From positions 558,001 to 622,000 of the forward strand of contig CBDCYR010000005.1 of assembly GCA_965224275.1 (NCBI GenBank): a stretch of DNA of 64,000 nt. Reading direction: 5' to 3'. The position numbers and the translations under genes are program-made. The DNA is from CAUZWH01 sp965224275. GTDB lineage: Bacteria > Pseudomonadota > Alphaproteobacteria > SHVV01. The notes below the pieces were generated by a model. That model did no database searches. It saw only the letters and a program-made list of their open reading frames with translations, and was not told where the DNA came from. Positions 52,189 to 60,163 of the stretch are shown piece after piece. How positions within the stretch are numbered: position 1 is the stretch's first letter; every line of letters begins with the position of its first letter.

Positions 52189-53028
52189 TCAGGACTGGCC
52201 GGTCTGCGGGAACTCCAACAGGTCCAGAGGGGACGGCGTGGACGATGTCTTGTCGTGGGCCAGATGCAGGTAGCGCATGGTCGAGCGGATGGAGCTGTGC
52301 CCGAGCCGGCGCTGAATGACGTGGAGCTCGACCCCGGCCTCGAGGAGCCCGGTGGCGTAGCAATGCCGCAGCGTGTGGATCCCGCCCTTGTCCTTGGCTG
52401 CCTTGTAAATGTGCGCGGGTCCCGCGCGCGTCATCATCATCCGGCTGCGGAGACCACTGGGGAACAACCAGTGCCGGGGACGATGCCGGCGCCAGTACTC
52501 GCGAAGTTCCTCGAGCAGCCGAGGCGAGAGGGGGACGTAGCGGTCCTTATTACCCTTGCCTTGATCGACGCGCAGACACATGCGTTCTGAGTCGATATCG
52601 CTGAGCTGTAGCCGCCCCAGCTCGCTCGCCCGAAGCCCTGCGGCATAGGCCGTCATCAGCAAGGCGCGATGCTTGCGGTTGGTGGTCACGGTAAACAGCC
52701 GCACGAGCTCGTCGCCGTTGAGGATCTGAGGCAGGGTGGACGGTGTCTTGGCACCCGGCAGATAGAAGTGCGGGTCGGGCAAACCGAGCGTGATGCGGTA
52801 CAGGAAGCGGACGCCGTGGCGAACGCAGTTGCAGCTCTGCCAGGCCAACCCCTTCTGTTCGTGCAAATGGATGAGGTAGTCCTGCACTTCCGGAGCGGAG
52901 ATCCGGTCGGGCCTGCGACGATAGTGACGTGCGAGCCCGGCAACCGAGTTGAGGTACGACTTCTTGGTGTTCTCGGCGAGTCCGCGAACGGTCATGTCGT
53001 CGGTCATGCGTTGGCGCAGCGGTGTCAT
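52189..53028 (-). CDS. IS91-associated tyrosine recombinase
   Basis: A 279-residue integrase-like protein of the type encoded beside the transposase in many IS91-family elements. Core-binding domain: MTVRGLAENTKKSYLNSVAG. Catalytic set: YAAGLRASELGRLQLSDIDS, GGIHTLRHCYATGLLEAGVE and LGHSSIRSTMRYLHLAHDKT, all intact. The ATG at 53028 has GGGAGAAG before it. It is upstream of, and same-strand with, the cut transposase, so it probably no longer takes part in transposition. Confidence 0.92.
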   Translation of the reverse strand: MTPLRQRMTDDMTVRGLAENTKKSYLNSVAGLARHYRRRPDRISAPEVQDYLIHLHEQKGLAWQSCNCVRHGVRFLYRITLGLPDPHFYLPGAKTPSTLPQILNGDELVRLFTVTTNRKHRALLMTAYAAGLRASELGRLQLSDIDSERMCLRVDQGKGNKDRYVPLSPRLLEELREYWRRHRPRHWLFPSGLRSRMMMTRAGPAHIYKAAKDKGGIHTLRHCYATGLLEAGVELHVIQRRLGHSSIRSTMRYLHLAHDKTSSTPSPLDLLEFPQTGQS

Positions 53029-53450
53029 GGGTCTTCTCCCTCTGGGTCTGAACATTCACGAAAACGCGCCTATGCTCTCGCTCGCCGGTGAGGCAGTCGA
53101 CGACCATTTATCAATGAGGGAGAAACGCGGATCAGGACTTGCGCCGGCAAGCCGAGCCGCAAGGTCCGCTTCAACTAGCTTGGTGTAGGGAGATCACTGC
53201 AAACACCCGGCGGGCAAGACACCCCGCCGCGGAACGCGGCTCAGTTCAATGTCCTTTATGTAGCCGTTCCTCGATGCTGGCGGCCAGAACGGTCGCCCGT
53301 AACGGTCCGTGTCGGTGCATGTTACGACCCCCCTCTCCGGAAATGCTCTGTCGCGGGCAGCGATTATAGTGTCGGCCCACAGGGGACACTTAATCCCACA
53401 TGCCCAGCGTCCGAAACCGATTTGGGGATCAGTGTCCGGGCGCCTGAGCT
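53029..53450. other. IS91 end region and copied start of the ARPP-1 gene
   Basis: The part next to the recombinase is probably the element's terminal sequence; no clear hairpin is evident by eye. At 53246-53320 on the minus strand, a ribosome-binding region and MHRHGPLRATVLAASIEERL resemble the leader and first 16 codons (MHRRGLFRAAVLAAGI) of the gene starting at 54770, then a stop follows. Similarity includes CTGTCGCGGGCAGC upstream. This is a copied gene start rather than a gene. Confidence 0.6.
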
Positions 53451-53684
53451 TCACGGCTCAATACAGATGTACGTGTGAGCCTCAACATCGCACTCGCCGC
53501 TCTCTGAGCCCCCCACGTTGACTTCGCCCACCAAGCAGTGCTGGCCGAACGCCCACGGTTTAACCCACACCTCGATCTGCTCGCGAGTTCTTTTCGAGTC
53601 GTACACGAGTTCTCGGAATCGCTCTGGGTCCGTCACGAGGTCAAACGTGCTCTCGCTCATCTGCACACCCGTCGGCATTTCCAT
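53451..53684 (-). CDS. Hypothetical 77-residue protein coupled to the ARPP-1 gene
   Basis: It starts MEMPTGVQMSESTFDLVTDP at an ATG that directly follows the TAG of the preceding gene, so it is probably translated by reinitiation. An internal ATG (MSESTF, eight codons later) is an alternative start. The middle FRELVYDSKRTREQIEVWVK and CLVGEVNVGGSESGECDVEA look like a compact soluble domain; three cysteines lie in the second half. I recognise no family. Confidence 0.5.
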   Translation of the reverse strand: MEMPTGVQMSESTFDLVTDPERFRELVYDSKRTREQIEVWVKPWAFGQHCLVGEVNVGGSESGECDVEAHTYICIEP

Positions 53685-54770
53685 CTAATGGGCGATGAAG
53701 CTACGGTGCACCGGGAGGCCGGTCGTGCGCCGGATTTCGGTATACAGCGCCTTCTCCGTCTCGCGTGTTTCGAGGCTCATGCGGCCCGGCATGGATTTGC
53801 CGACGGGCTTCGCGGCACGCACTTCGTCAATGAACGCGGCGACCTCGATCAGAGTCGGCTGGCTGCGACCCGGTGCGCCTTCTTCCCCGATGGCTTCCGT
53901 CGCTGCCGCCTTCAATTGCCGTGTCCAGAGTTTCCGGAACAGGCCGACGCTGCCGAATTCGTCGCCGCTGTTGATCCTGCCGCCGATGGCGAAAACATAG
54001 CCCACGGCGTCTGGATGCCCTTGCGGTAGTCCGCCCAGGGCTGCCTCATACCCCTCCAGAGCCGAGGCGAGGGTCGCGTTCTCGAGCGACAGCTGCAGGC
54101 TCGAGCGCGAGCGCTCGTCCGCGACATCCAGATTCATCGCCTGGCCCAGGTTCATCTGCACCTCGCGAACCGAATCCCACACCCGGCCCTGAAGGCTTGC
54201 ATCTTCCAAGCGCTGCCGTTGCCTGGGCTGCGATGCAACACGGCCGGCTTCCGGCACGATCTCGCGCTGCACCCGCTTGGCGAGCGCAATCCTGGCGGTC
54301 TTCGACGGCAAGCGTGCTGTGGATGCCGAAAATTCAGCCACTTCCTCCTGACCGCGTCCGGACCACCGTCCCCGTTCCACGCAAAAGGCGCCGACGGGAA
54401 TGTCACCCGAATTCGGGGGAATAATCATGCTGACGATCAACACGCGGTCCTGCTTGCCGCCCTTGACGATGTCGCCCGACTGAATGAAGACCTCGCGCTC
54501 GCCCAGATTGCGGATGACAAGTTCCTGGACGTCACCGGTTTCGATGACCTCGACCAGCTCCTGCTCCATCGCCTCACCCAGGGTCAGCGGCACGGGTCTA
54601 TCGTTTTGGCCCTCGCGATGAATCAAATAGATGGCCAGGTTGTCGTGTGCGTAGGGGCCCGTAAGTCGGTAGCTCTCGCCCGCCGCGGCTGCCGTTGCTG
54701 GCCCTGTCCAACCTATTGCGACGATGCCGGCGGCCAGAACGGCCGCTCGGAACAATCCACGCCGGTGCAT
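53685..54770 (-). CDS. Exported ARPP-1-domain protein
   Basis: A 361-residue protein with a signal peptide (residues about 1-30: RRGLFRAAVLAAGIVAIGWT, ending ATAAAA). After it comes the ARPP-1 (ARG and rhodanese-phosphatase-associated) domain signature: YLIHREGQ, LTLGEAMEQELVEVIETGDV, QELVIRNLGEREVFIQSGDI and GGKQDRVLIVSMIIPPNSGD, the last being the core glycine/asparagine strand pattern. A helical C-terminal part follows. The domain's activity is not known to me; its association with phosphatase-like domains suggests nucleotide or signalling chemistry. The ATG at 54770 has GAAGGAG upstream. Its leader and first codons are copied at 53246. Confidence 0.8.
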   Translation of the reverse strand: MHRRGLFRAAVLAAGIVAIGWTGPATAAAAGESYRLTGPYAHDNLAIYLIHREGQNDRPVPLTLGEAMEQELVEVIETGDVQELVIRNLGEREVFIQSGDIVKGGKQDRVLIVSMIIPPNSGDIPVGAFCVERGRWSGRGQEEVAEFSASTARLPSKTARIALAKRVQREIVPEAGRVASQPRQRQRLEDASLQGRVWDSVREVQMNLGQAMNLDVADERSRSSLQLSLENATLASALEGYEAALGGLPQGHPDAVGYVFAIGGRINSGDEFGSVGLFRKLWTRQLKAAATEAIGEEGAPGRSQPTLIEVAAFIDEVRAAKPVGKSMPGRMSLETRETEKALYTEIRRTTGLPVHRSFIAH

Positions 54771-54894
54771 GTTGCGATCTCCTTCTTCGAAATTACCCTG
54801 TCGCGGACAGCCATTAAGCGGTGGATGCGGCAGAATTGCGGCAATTACTGGGTGGTTGTCTTCGACACAGCCGGCCTCAAGTATCTGGACGCCC

Positions 54895-55092
54895 TCATGC
54901 GGCACCTCCCGCTACGGCTCCCGCAATATTGCCAGACACCATCGCCTGCTGAGCGCCGCGCACGGCTCTTGATGTGGCTTCGCTCATAAAATGCCTCGTC
55001 GCAATCTCGTGAAGATGGTGCTTGCGGTTGCGCAACAAGTCCTTGCGCCGCGCGACTGCCCACTGCCAGTCGGCGTAGGCGGCATCGCGCAT
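54895..55092 (-). CDS. Hypothetical 65-residue protein
   Basis: Minus-strand frame starting MRDAAYADWQWAVARRKDLL with GGGAGCGA before the ATG. It is basic in the first half and ends in QAMVSGNIAGAVAGGAA, a small-residue helix that could associate with membranes. It precedes the ARPP-1 gene on the same strand by 125 bp. No family is recognised, and the support is a start site and position only. Confidence 0.35.
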   Translation of the reverse strand: MRDAAYADWQWAVARRKDLLRNRKHHLHEIATRHFMSEATSRAVRGAQQAMVSGNIAGAVAGGAA

Positions 55093-55180
55093 TCGCTCCC
55101 GCCCGCTCCGCAGCGCAGGGCGAGGACAGCCGGGCCGCGCCGTCACCGTCCGCCTCCGGCGATGGCATTGTCGCCGAGAG

Positions 55181-55402
55181 CTACCGGTGCGGGGATGTGG
55201 ACGTCCGCCGCGAACGACGGTCCCTTCTTCGCAAATCCAGATAACGCGCCGCGAAAGTCGCGACGAACAGAACGATGTACAGACCGTTTTCAATTTCAAG
55301 GGCCGCCATCTCCACTCCGCCCCAGACAATAATTGTGGTGCATCCGGCAGCGATTCCGGAAGCAATTCGGGCGTCTGCCGTTCGCCGGTCCAGGAAATCC
55401 AT
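55181..55402 (-). CDS. Hypothetical small membrane protein (73 residues)
   Basis: Starts MDFLDRRTADARIASGIAAG with two hydrophobic stretches, ASGIAAGCTTIIVWGGV and NGLYIVLFVATFAARYL, and ends in a basic tail (RRRDRRSRRTS), which suggests two spans with the tail in the cytoplasm. It lies upstream of the ARPP-1 gene in the same orientation. Its 5' side meets the integrase remnant near 55420, so it may itself be a fragment. No family is recognised. Confidence 0.4.
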   Translation of the reverse strand: MDFLDRRTADARIASGIAAGCTTIIVWGGVEMAALEIENGLYIVLFVATFAARYLDLRRRDRRSRRTSTSPHR

Positions 55403-55419
55403 CACGAAAGACGCGGCCA

Positions 55420-56080
55420 GCACCGGGCGCTCCTCGATGTTCAGAGGAAGGGCTGGAAGGCCGGTTGGCCGACCTTCACGACCGCGTGCACCCGGGAGCG
55501 TACCCGAACGGCAACAAGCGCTATGTCGTTCAAACCTTCCGGTGCGGTAAGACCACTCGCGTTCAGATCGGCCGGCATGGCGCCCTGCCGTTCGAGGAAG
55601 CGAAAGCGCGGGCGCGCAAGATCGTTGCCGATATCGACAACGGCAGGAACCCCAACGAGGAGAAGGAAGCCGAGCGCCTGTCGCCGACGATGGCGCAACT
55701 GGCGGAACGCTTCCTGGAGGAATACGTCCCCGTTCATTGCAAGCCCCGCACGCAGGTCGAGTACGAGCACGCCGTGACCAAGTACATTCTGCCGGCGGTA
55801 GGCGCGATCAAGGTTGTCTTGCTCACTCGCGATGAGGTCGCGGCGCTGCATCACGGAATGCGGGACAAGCCCTATCAGGCCAATCGGACGCTGGGGGTAT
55901 TGTCCAAGATGATGAACCAGGCCGAGGCCTGAGGTTTGCGGGCGGACCGGTCCAATCCTTGCTATCACGTCAGGAAGTACAAGGAGCGTAAGCGCGAGAG
56001 GTTCCTATCGGCGGAAGAGTTGGCCCGTTTGGGCAAGGCCCTGGACGAAGAGGATTCTTTCGCCCCCTCGGCGGTACCAT
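55420..56080 (+). pseudogene. Integrase remnant with an internal stop (related to integrases 1 and 2)
   Basis: The frame contains GNKRYVVQTFRCGKTTRVQI, LAERFLEEYVPVHCKPRTQV and EVAALHHGMRDKPYQANRTL, the arm- and core-binding regions of the same integrase family. At 55930-55932 a TGA stop follows MMNQAEA, and the same frame then continues GLRADRSNPCYHVRKYKERK and ERFLSAEELARLGKAL. The homologous position holds tryptophan (in integrases 1 and 2, DWGL or EWGL), so a TGG-to-TGA change explains the stop. The catalytic domain is missing beyond about 56080 and the N-terminus is cut. Confidence 0.85.
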
Positions 56081-56174
56081 GCACTAACAATCAGACTGGA
56101 CCACTCAACGGGGGCAGACCAGCATCTAGCGATAATGTAGAAATGCCGATAGTTAGGAATCCGAGAGCGCCGTT

Positions 56175-56303
56175 GTGCCTAGTGCCGCGGAGCTGATTGC
56201 CAAGCGGCTGGCCTACGCCGGATGTCGGTACGCCTTCGGCATTCCCGGCGGCGAGGTGCTCGCGATCATGGATGCGCTTGAACGCGCCAATATCCGATTA
56301 GTA
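56175..56303 (+). pseudogene. N-terminal stub of a thiamine-diphosphate enzyme (acetolactate synthase-like)
   Basis: About 43 codons from a GTG at 56175: PSAAELIAKRLAYAGCRYAF and GIPGGEVLAIMDALERANIR, the pyrimidine-binding start typical of acetolactate synthase/ThDP enzymes (A-x-GIPGGE). The frame then breaks where it meets the minus-strand stub at 56304. Confidence 0.7.
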
Positions 56304-56475
56304 CATCGCGCAACCTATCCGGTACATCCCGCAGACTCAGTGTTGGCGCCGCCAGCTTCGCCAGATCGGCGTCTATCGCCTCGAAGTCGATATCCCCTCG
56401 CTGAAGCGCCGTGCGGGCATGATCCTGTCCTCCGACTCCTGTCGGTATTCCACTCCCTGGTATCCTTCTCGACAT
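56304..56475 (-). pseudogene. Orphan gene start (about 58 codons) facing the ThDP stub
   Basis: AAAGGAGG precedes an ATG at 56475 beginning MSRRIPGSGIPTGVGGQDHA. The frame continues with RGDIDFEAIDADLAKLAAPT and LSLRDVPDRLRDV, then runs into the ThDP stub on the other strand. It has a good ribosome-binding site and reads as a real N-terminus, but I cannot identify the protein. It is an orphan 5' end. Confidence 0.45.
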
Positions 56476-56700
56476 GGAGGTGCCTCCTTTCATGGACCGG
56501 CAAATGCCGGGCCCGCTGAGATTCACACCTCAAAAGGATGGACCTCCTCCAAATTTCCCAGCAAGTTTAGGACTTCACCGGTTCAAGTAGAACGACGTGA
56601 AAAGGGAAACGGCAAGCTGGCGTGTAACAGTGGCAATCAGTTGCACCAGCCGGGCCACGTGACAGTATAAGAGGACGACCTTAAATGAGGGGTTTAAGAA

Positions 56701-57036
56701 ATGGCTATCGATGAGGCCGGGCTCACCAAAGGTCTGGTGAGAAAATTGAACGCGCTTCGGAAATCTGTCGGCGACGACCTCGCCGAAGAGGTCTTCGCAA
56801 GGTGGCTGGAGCGGGAGGCTGCCTCACAAGCCAAGAGCAAGCCAGATCCCGTGGCGATGAAGATCGTCGAGGCTCTCGCGGGCTTTGAGAATGACTCGGA
56901 GTTAAATCTCGAAAATTATGGCTACACACTGCGCCGCGCCAAAGGCAAGGGTGCGTCGGGCTTCATCGCATACAAGAATGTAAAAGCGGATAAAGCGCTG
57001 ACCCCGTCTTCTGAAGTTGAGGAGCTCAGTCGATGA
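56701..57036 (+). CDS. 111-residue protein, paralogue of the 38728 protein
   Basis: It shares with the 38728 product the pattern KG-x-VRKLNALRKS-x-GDDLAEEVF-x2-WL, a DP-x4-I-EAL linker and NYGYTLRRAKGKGASG. Its ATG is at 56701 and it overlaps the DUF1476 gene by four bases (ATGA), so the two are translated together. The second half lacks the Gly/Ser-rich extension of the paralogue and ends in an acidic tail (PSSEVEELSR). The family and function are unknown to me. Coupling to an ATP-synthase inhibitor family gene suggests a link to energy regulation, but that is inference. Confidence 0.7.
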   Translation: MAIDEAGLTKGLVRKLNALRKSVGDDLAEEVFARWLEREAASQAKSKPDPVAMKIVEALAGFENDSELNLENYGYTLRRAKGKGASGFIAYKNVKADKALTPSSEVEELSR

Positions 57037-57353
57037 CCGCCTTTGATGACCGCAAGACAGCCGCCGAAGCCAAGTTCGCGCATGATCAGGAGTTCCAGTT
57101 CAAGACCATCGCGCGGCGCAACAAGCTGCTCGGCCTGTGGGCAGCGGAGCAAATGGGCATTTCAGGCGCGGATGCCGAGGCCTACGCCAAGCAGGTCGTG
57201 ATCGCCGATTTTGAAGAGCCGGGAGATGCCGATGTGTTGCGGAAGGTGCTCGGCGACCTGACTGACAAAGGGGTCGCGACAGACGAGCACAAGGTGCGTC
57301 ACGAGATGACCCGCCTGCTTGAGGAAGCCAAGACGCAGGTTTCGACCGAATAG
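57033..57353 (+). CDS. DUF1476 protein, zeta-type F1-ATPase inhibitor
   Basis: A 106-residue protein: TAFDDRKTAAEAKFAHDQEF, then ARRNKLLGLWAAEQMGISGA, and AYAKQVVIADFEEPGDADVL with HKVRHEMTRLLEEAK. This is the full DUF1476 signature. In Paracoccus and relatives this family is the zeta subunit that blocks reverse rotation of the F1Fo-ATP synthase. The N-terminal helical segment is the inhibitory part. It is the strongest marker of an alphaproteobacterial genome here. It overlaps the upstream unknown gene. Confidence 0.92.
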   Translation: MTAFDDRKTAAEAKFAHDQEFQFKTIARRNKLLGLWAAEQMGISGADAEAYAKQVVIADFEEPGDADVLRKVLGDLTDKGVATDEHKVRHEMTRLLEEAKTQVSTE

Positions 57354-57411
57354 AACGCGATCATTGGGTTAAATGTTGAGGTCTTGCCGCCAACCGAAAC
57401 GACGAACAGCG

Positions 57412-57699
57412 GTGAAAACGACACCAAAGACGAGTAGCGCGCTTCGCGCATGCGCTGTCGTCACTTGGGCGATTTTAGCCGGCTGCACCGCAGTCGACGG
57501 ATCCAAGGTTGTTCCGGCAGAGGCCACAACCCCAGCGGCTACAACCCAGGCAACGACAGCTGACTCCGCCTTGCAACGAACACCAAGTGCGGCTGGATCA
57601 AATCCGTCGACGCGCAATCCACCATTATGTGTGCCCATATTATGTCGGAATGGCGACACTCGTCGGGAACCTGGCATTAGCATCGAGATCAGGGGATGA
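57412..57699 (+). CDS. Putative small lipoprotein
   Basis: A 95-residue frame from a GTG at 57412: a charged start (KTTPKTSSALRA) followed by VVTWAILAGCTAVDGS, which has a lipobox LAGC near residue 26. The rest is Thr/Ala/Pro-rich (ATTPAATTQATTADSA) and low in structure. It ends 11 bp inside the end of the opposite LysM gene. Start and expression are uncertain, but the signal is typical. Confidence 0.45.
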   Translation: MKTTPKTSSALRACAVVTWAILAGCTAVDGSKVVPAEATTPAATTQATTADSALQRTPSAAGSNPSTRNPPLCVPILCRNGDTRREPGISIEIRG

Positions 57700-60055
57700 T
57701 GAGCACCATTCCCGCAAAGATGAGATCCGGGTTGTCGCCGATCAGGAAGCGGTTAGCCTCCGCGACGCGTGGCCAGTAATTGCCGTTGGCGTAAAAAAAC
57801 GCAGCGACGGTGGATAGGGAGTCACCCTCCTTAATGGTGTAAATTCCGTGCGCGTTGGTGAGGCGCGCGACATCCCTCTGTGCATCCTCCAACGCGACGC
57901 GGATGCGCTCGATCTCGGTGAGCCGTGCCTCATTGAGATGGTTGAGCGTCGCCTTCTCAGTGAGCAGCTTCTCGTAGCGTGTGTTGAGATCGGCCGCCAT
58001 GGATTGCGCCCTCCCGAGTTCACCGGCAGCAGTGCTCGCGGTTCGCCGCAGGGCAGCGGTGGTGCCTTCGAGTTCATTGAGTCGAAGGGCCAGGCGCCTG
58101 CGCTCGTTTGCCATCGCCTCAAACTCGGCACGCAAATCGCTTCGCTTGCGTTCGATGGTATCGAACTTCGCCAACATCTCTCGATTTTTCTGCTCGATGC
58201 GGCTCTTCTCGCTGCGCTCGCGCGTGAGCTGCACACTTAACGCTGCCGCCCCATCTCGTTCCTTGGCCAGACTCTTCCGGACACGGGCCAGCTCATCTCG
58301 CACGCCATCGCCTGCGGTCTCAAGCTCTACAGCTCGCGTCCGCAAATCGTCACGTTCCGCCACCAGTTGATCGACCCTTGAATGCGCCTTTCTCAGCTCA
58401 GCCGAGAGACGGGTGTTCTCTGCGCTGCTGATCGAGCGGGCGGACTGTAGCTCGGTGGCGAATCGATCGCGCTCCGCCATCAGTCGGTCCCGCTCGCTTG
58501 CGAGTTCTTCATGCGTGGCCCGCAGCGTGTGAAGCCTACCCTCGTTTTCCTGCTCGATGCGGCTCTTCTCGGTGCGCTCGCGCGTGAGCTGCACACTTAA
58601 CGCTGCCGCCCCATCTCGTTCCTTGGCCGAACTCTTCCGGACACGGGCCAGCTCATCTCGCATGCCATCGCCTGCGGTCTCAAGCTCTACAGCTCGCGTC
58701 CGCAAATCGTCACGTTCCGCCACCAGTTGATCGACCCTTGAATGCACCTTTCTCAGCTCAGCCGAGAGACGGGTGTTCTCTGCGCTGCTGATCGAGCGGG
58801 CGGACTGTAGCTCGGTGGCAAATCGATCGCGCTCCGCCATCAGTAGGTCCCGCTCGCTTGCGAGTTCTTCATGCGTGGCCCGCAGCGTGTGAAGCCTACC
58901 CTCGTTTTCCTGCTCGATGCGGCTCTTCTCGGTGCGCTCGCGCGTGAGCTGCACACCTAACGCTGCCGCCCCATCTCTTTCCTTGGCCAGACTCTTCCGG
59001 ACACTGGCCAGCTCATCTCGCGTGCCATCGCCTGCGGTCTCAAGCTCTATAGCTCGCGTCCGCAACCCCTCGCGCTCAACCGTGACCGCTTCGAGTTTCT
59101 CCCGCAAATCATCACGTTCCGCCACCAGTTGATCGACCCTTGAATGCGCCTTTCTCAGCGCAGCCGAGAGACGGGTGTTCTCGGCGCTGCTGATCGAGCG
59201 GGCGGACTGTAGCTCGGTGGCAAATCGATCGCGCTCCGCCATCAGTCGGTCCCGCTCGCTTGCGAGTTCTTCATGCGTGGCCCGCAGCGTGTGAAGCCTA
59301 CCCTCGTTTTCTTGCTCGATGCGGCTCTTCTCGGTGCGCTCGCGCGTGAGCTGCACACTTAACGCTGCCGCCCCATCTCTTTCCTTGGCCAGACTCTTCC
59401 GGACACGGGCCAGCTCATCTCGCGTGCCATCGCCTGCGGTCTCAAGCTCTATAGCTCGCGTCCGCAACTCCTCGCGCTCAACCGTGACCGCTTCGAGTTT
59501 CTCCCGCAAATCATCACGTTCCGCCACCAGTTGATCGACCCTTGAATGCGCCTTTCTCAGCGCAGCCGAGAGACGGGTGTTCTCGGCGCTGCTGATCGAG
59601 CGGGTGGACTGTAGCTCGGTGGCGAATCGATCGCGCGCCGCCATCAGTCGGTCCCGCTCGCTTGCGAGTTCTTCATGTGTGGCTCGCAGCGTTTGAAGCC
59701 CACCCTCGCGCTGTTTATCCAACGCACGGAGCTCCGCGAGTGCATTCTCCAGTTCGGCATACTTGGCAAAGAGCGCCTCCTCGGCCGCTACCGCAGCAGC
59801 GCGACCCGCTTGCTCCTGCACGAATTCGGCTTCAAGTTCTTGCATACGCTCCACGGCTTTATCGTGCGCGCGCTGGATTTGTTCGAGCGCGTCCCCCGAC
59901 GCCTCGAGTCGCACTTGCAGCTCTCCGCTCCGCGCTCGGGCTTGTTCCTCAATTGACGTCTTCTCGCGAGTGACTTCCACAAGGCGCCAGCCCATCACCA
60001 GCACCGCCACTGCCAGCACAACTAGTCCAACATTCTTCATTCCGGCTGAACCCAT
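57689..60055 (-). CDS. Giant coiled-coil protein with a LysM domain
   Basis: A 788-residue protein. It has one N-terminal membrane span (KNVGLVVLAVAVLVMGW), then a very long Glu/Arg/Ala-rich coiled coil, and a C-terminal LysM domain (residues about 736-788: YTIKEGDSLSTVAAFFYANG and NPDLIFAGMVLIIP), which binds peptidoglycan. The shape is a cytoplasm-membrane anchor with a rod reaching the wall. Within the coil are four near-identical repeats of 134, 134, 120 and 120 residues. The start at 60055 (MGSAGMKNV) has an alternative five codons later. It could be a cell-shape, division or spacing factor; no family member is known to me with these repeats. Confidence 0.88.
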   Translation of the reverse strand: MGSAGMKNVGLVVLAVAVLVMGWRLVEVTREKTSIEEQARARSGELQVRLEASGDALEQIQRAHDKAVERMQELEAEFVQEQAGRAAAVAAEEALFAKYAELENALAELRALDKQREGGLQTLRATHEELASERDRLMAARDRFATELQSTRSISSAENTRLSAALRKAHSRVDQLVAERDDLREKLEAVTVEREELRTRAIELETAGDGTRDELARVRKSLAKERDGAAALSVQLTRERTEKSRIEQENEGRLHTLRATHEELASERDRLMAERDRFATELQSARSISSAENTRLSAALRKAHSRVDQLVAERDDLREKLEAVTVEREGLRTRAIELETAGDGTRDELASVRKSLAKERDGAAALGVQLTRERTEKSRIEQENEGRLHTLRATHEELASERDLLMAERDRFATELQSARSISSAENTRLSAELRKVHSRVDQLVAERDDLRTRAVELETAGDGMRDELARVRKSSAKERDGAAALSVQLTRERTEKSRIEQENEGRLHTLRATHEELASERDRLMAERDRFATELQSARSISSAENTRLSAELRKAHSRVDQLVAERDDLRTRAVELETAGDGVRDELARVRKSLAKERDGAAALSVQLTRERSEKSRIEQKNREMLAKFDTIERKRSDLRAEFEAMANERRRLALRLNELEGTTAALRRTASTAAGELGRAQSMAADLNTRYEKLLTEKATLNHLNEARLTEIERIRVALEDAQRDVARLTNAHGIYTIKEGDSLSTVAAFFYANGNYWPRVAEANRFLIGDNPDLIFAGMVLIIP
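58175..59698 (-). repeat. Four tandem repeats within the LysM protein gene
   Basis: Unit 1 at 59297-59698 (402 bp), unit 2 at 58895-59296 (402 bp), unit 3 at 58535-58894 (360 bp) and unit 4 at 58175-58534 (360 bp). Each encodes LRATHEELASERDRLMAERD to RTEKSRIEQENEGR. The 42-bp difference is loss of a 14-codon segment around EKLEAVTVERE in units 3 and 4. The DNA copies are nearly identical, so the expansion is recent. Confidence 0.95.
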
Positions 60056-60163
60056 CGTACGTTCCTCAGCTTCTGCCCGACGTTCAATTACGGTGAAATC
60101 TTAGGGGATTAAGCACGGGATTTGAACCGCGCCGGTTTAGCGGAGACCTTTATCTGTTATTTA

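Noticed and set aside
58917..59534. Repeated plus-strand frames (71 codons each) in the LysM gene repeats
   Set aside because: They recur because the gene on the other strand is repetitive; Ser/Arg-rich translations without family features.
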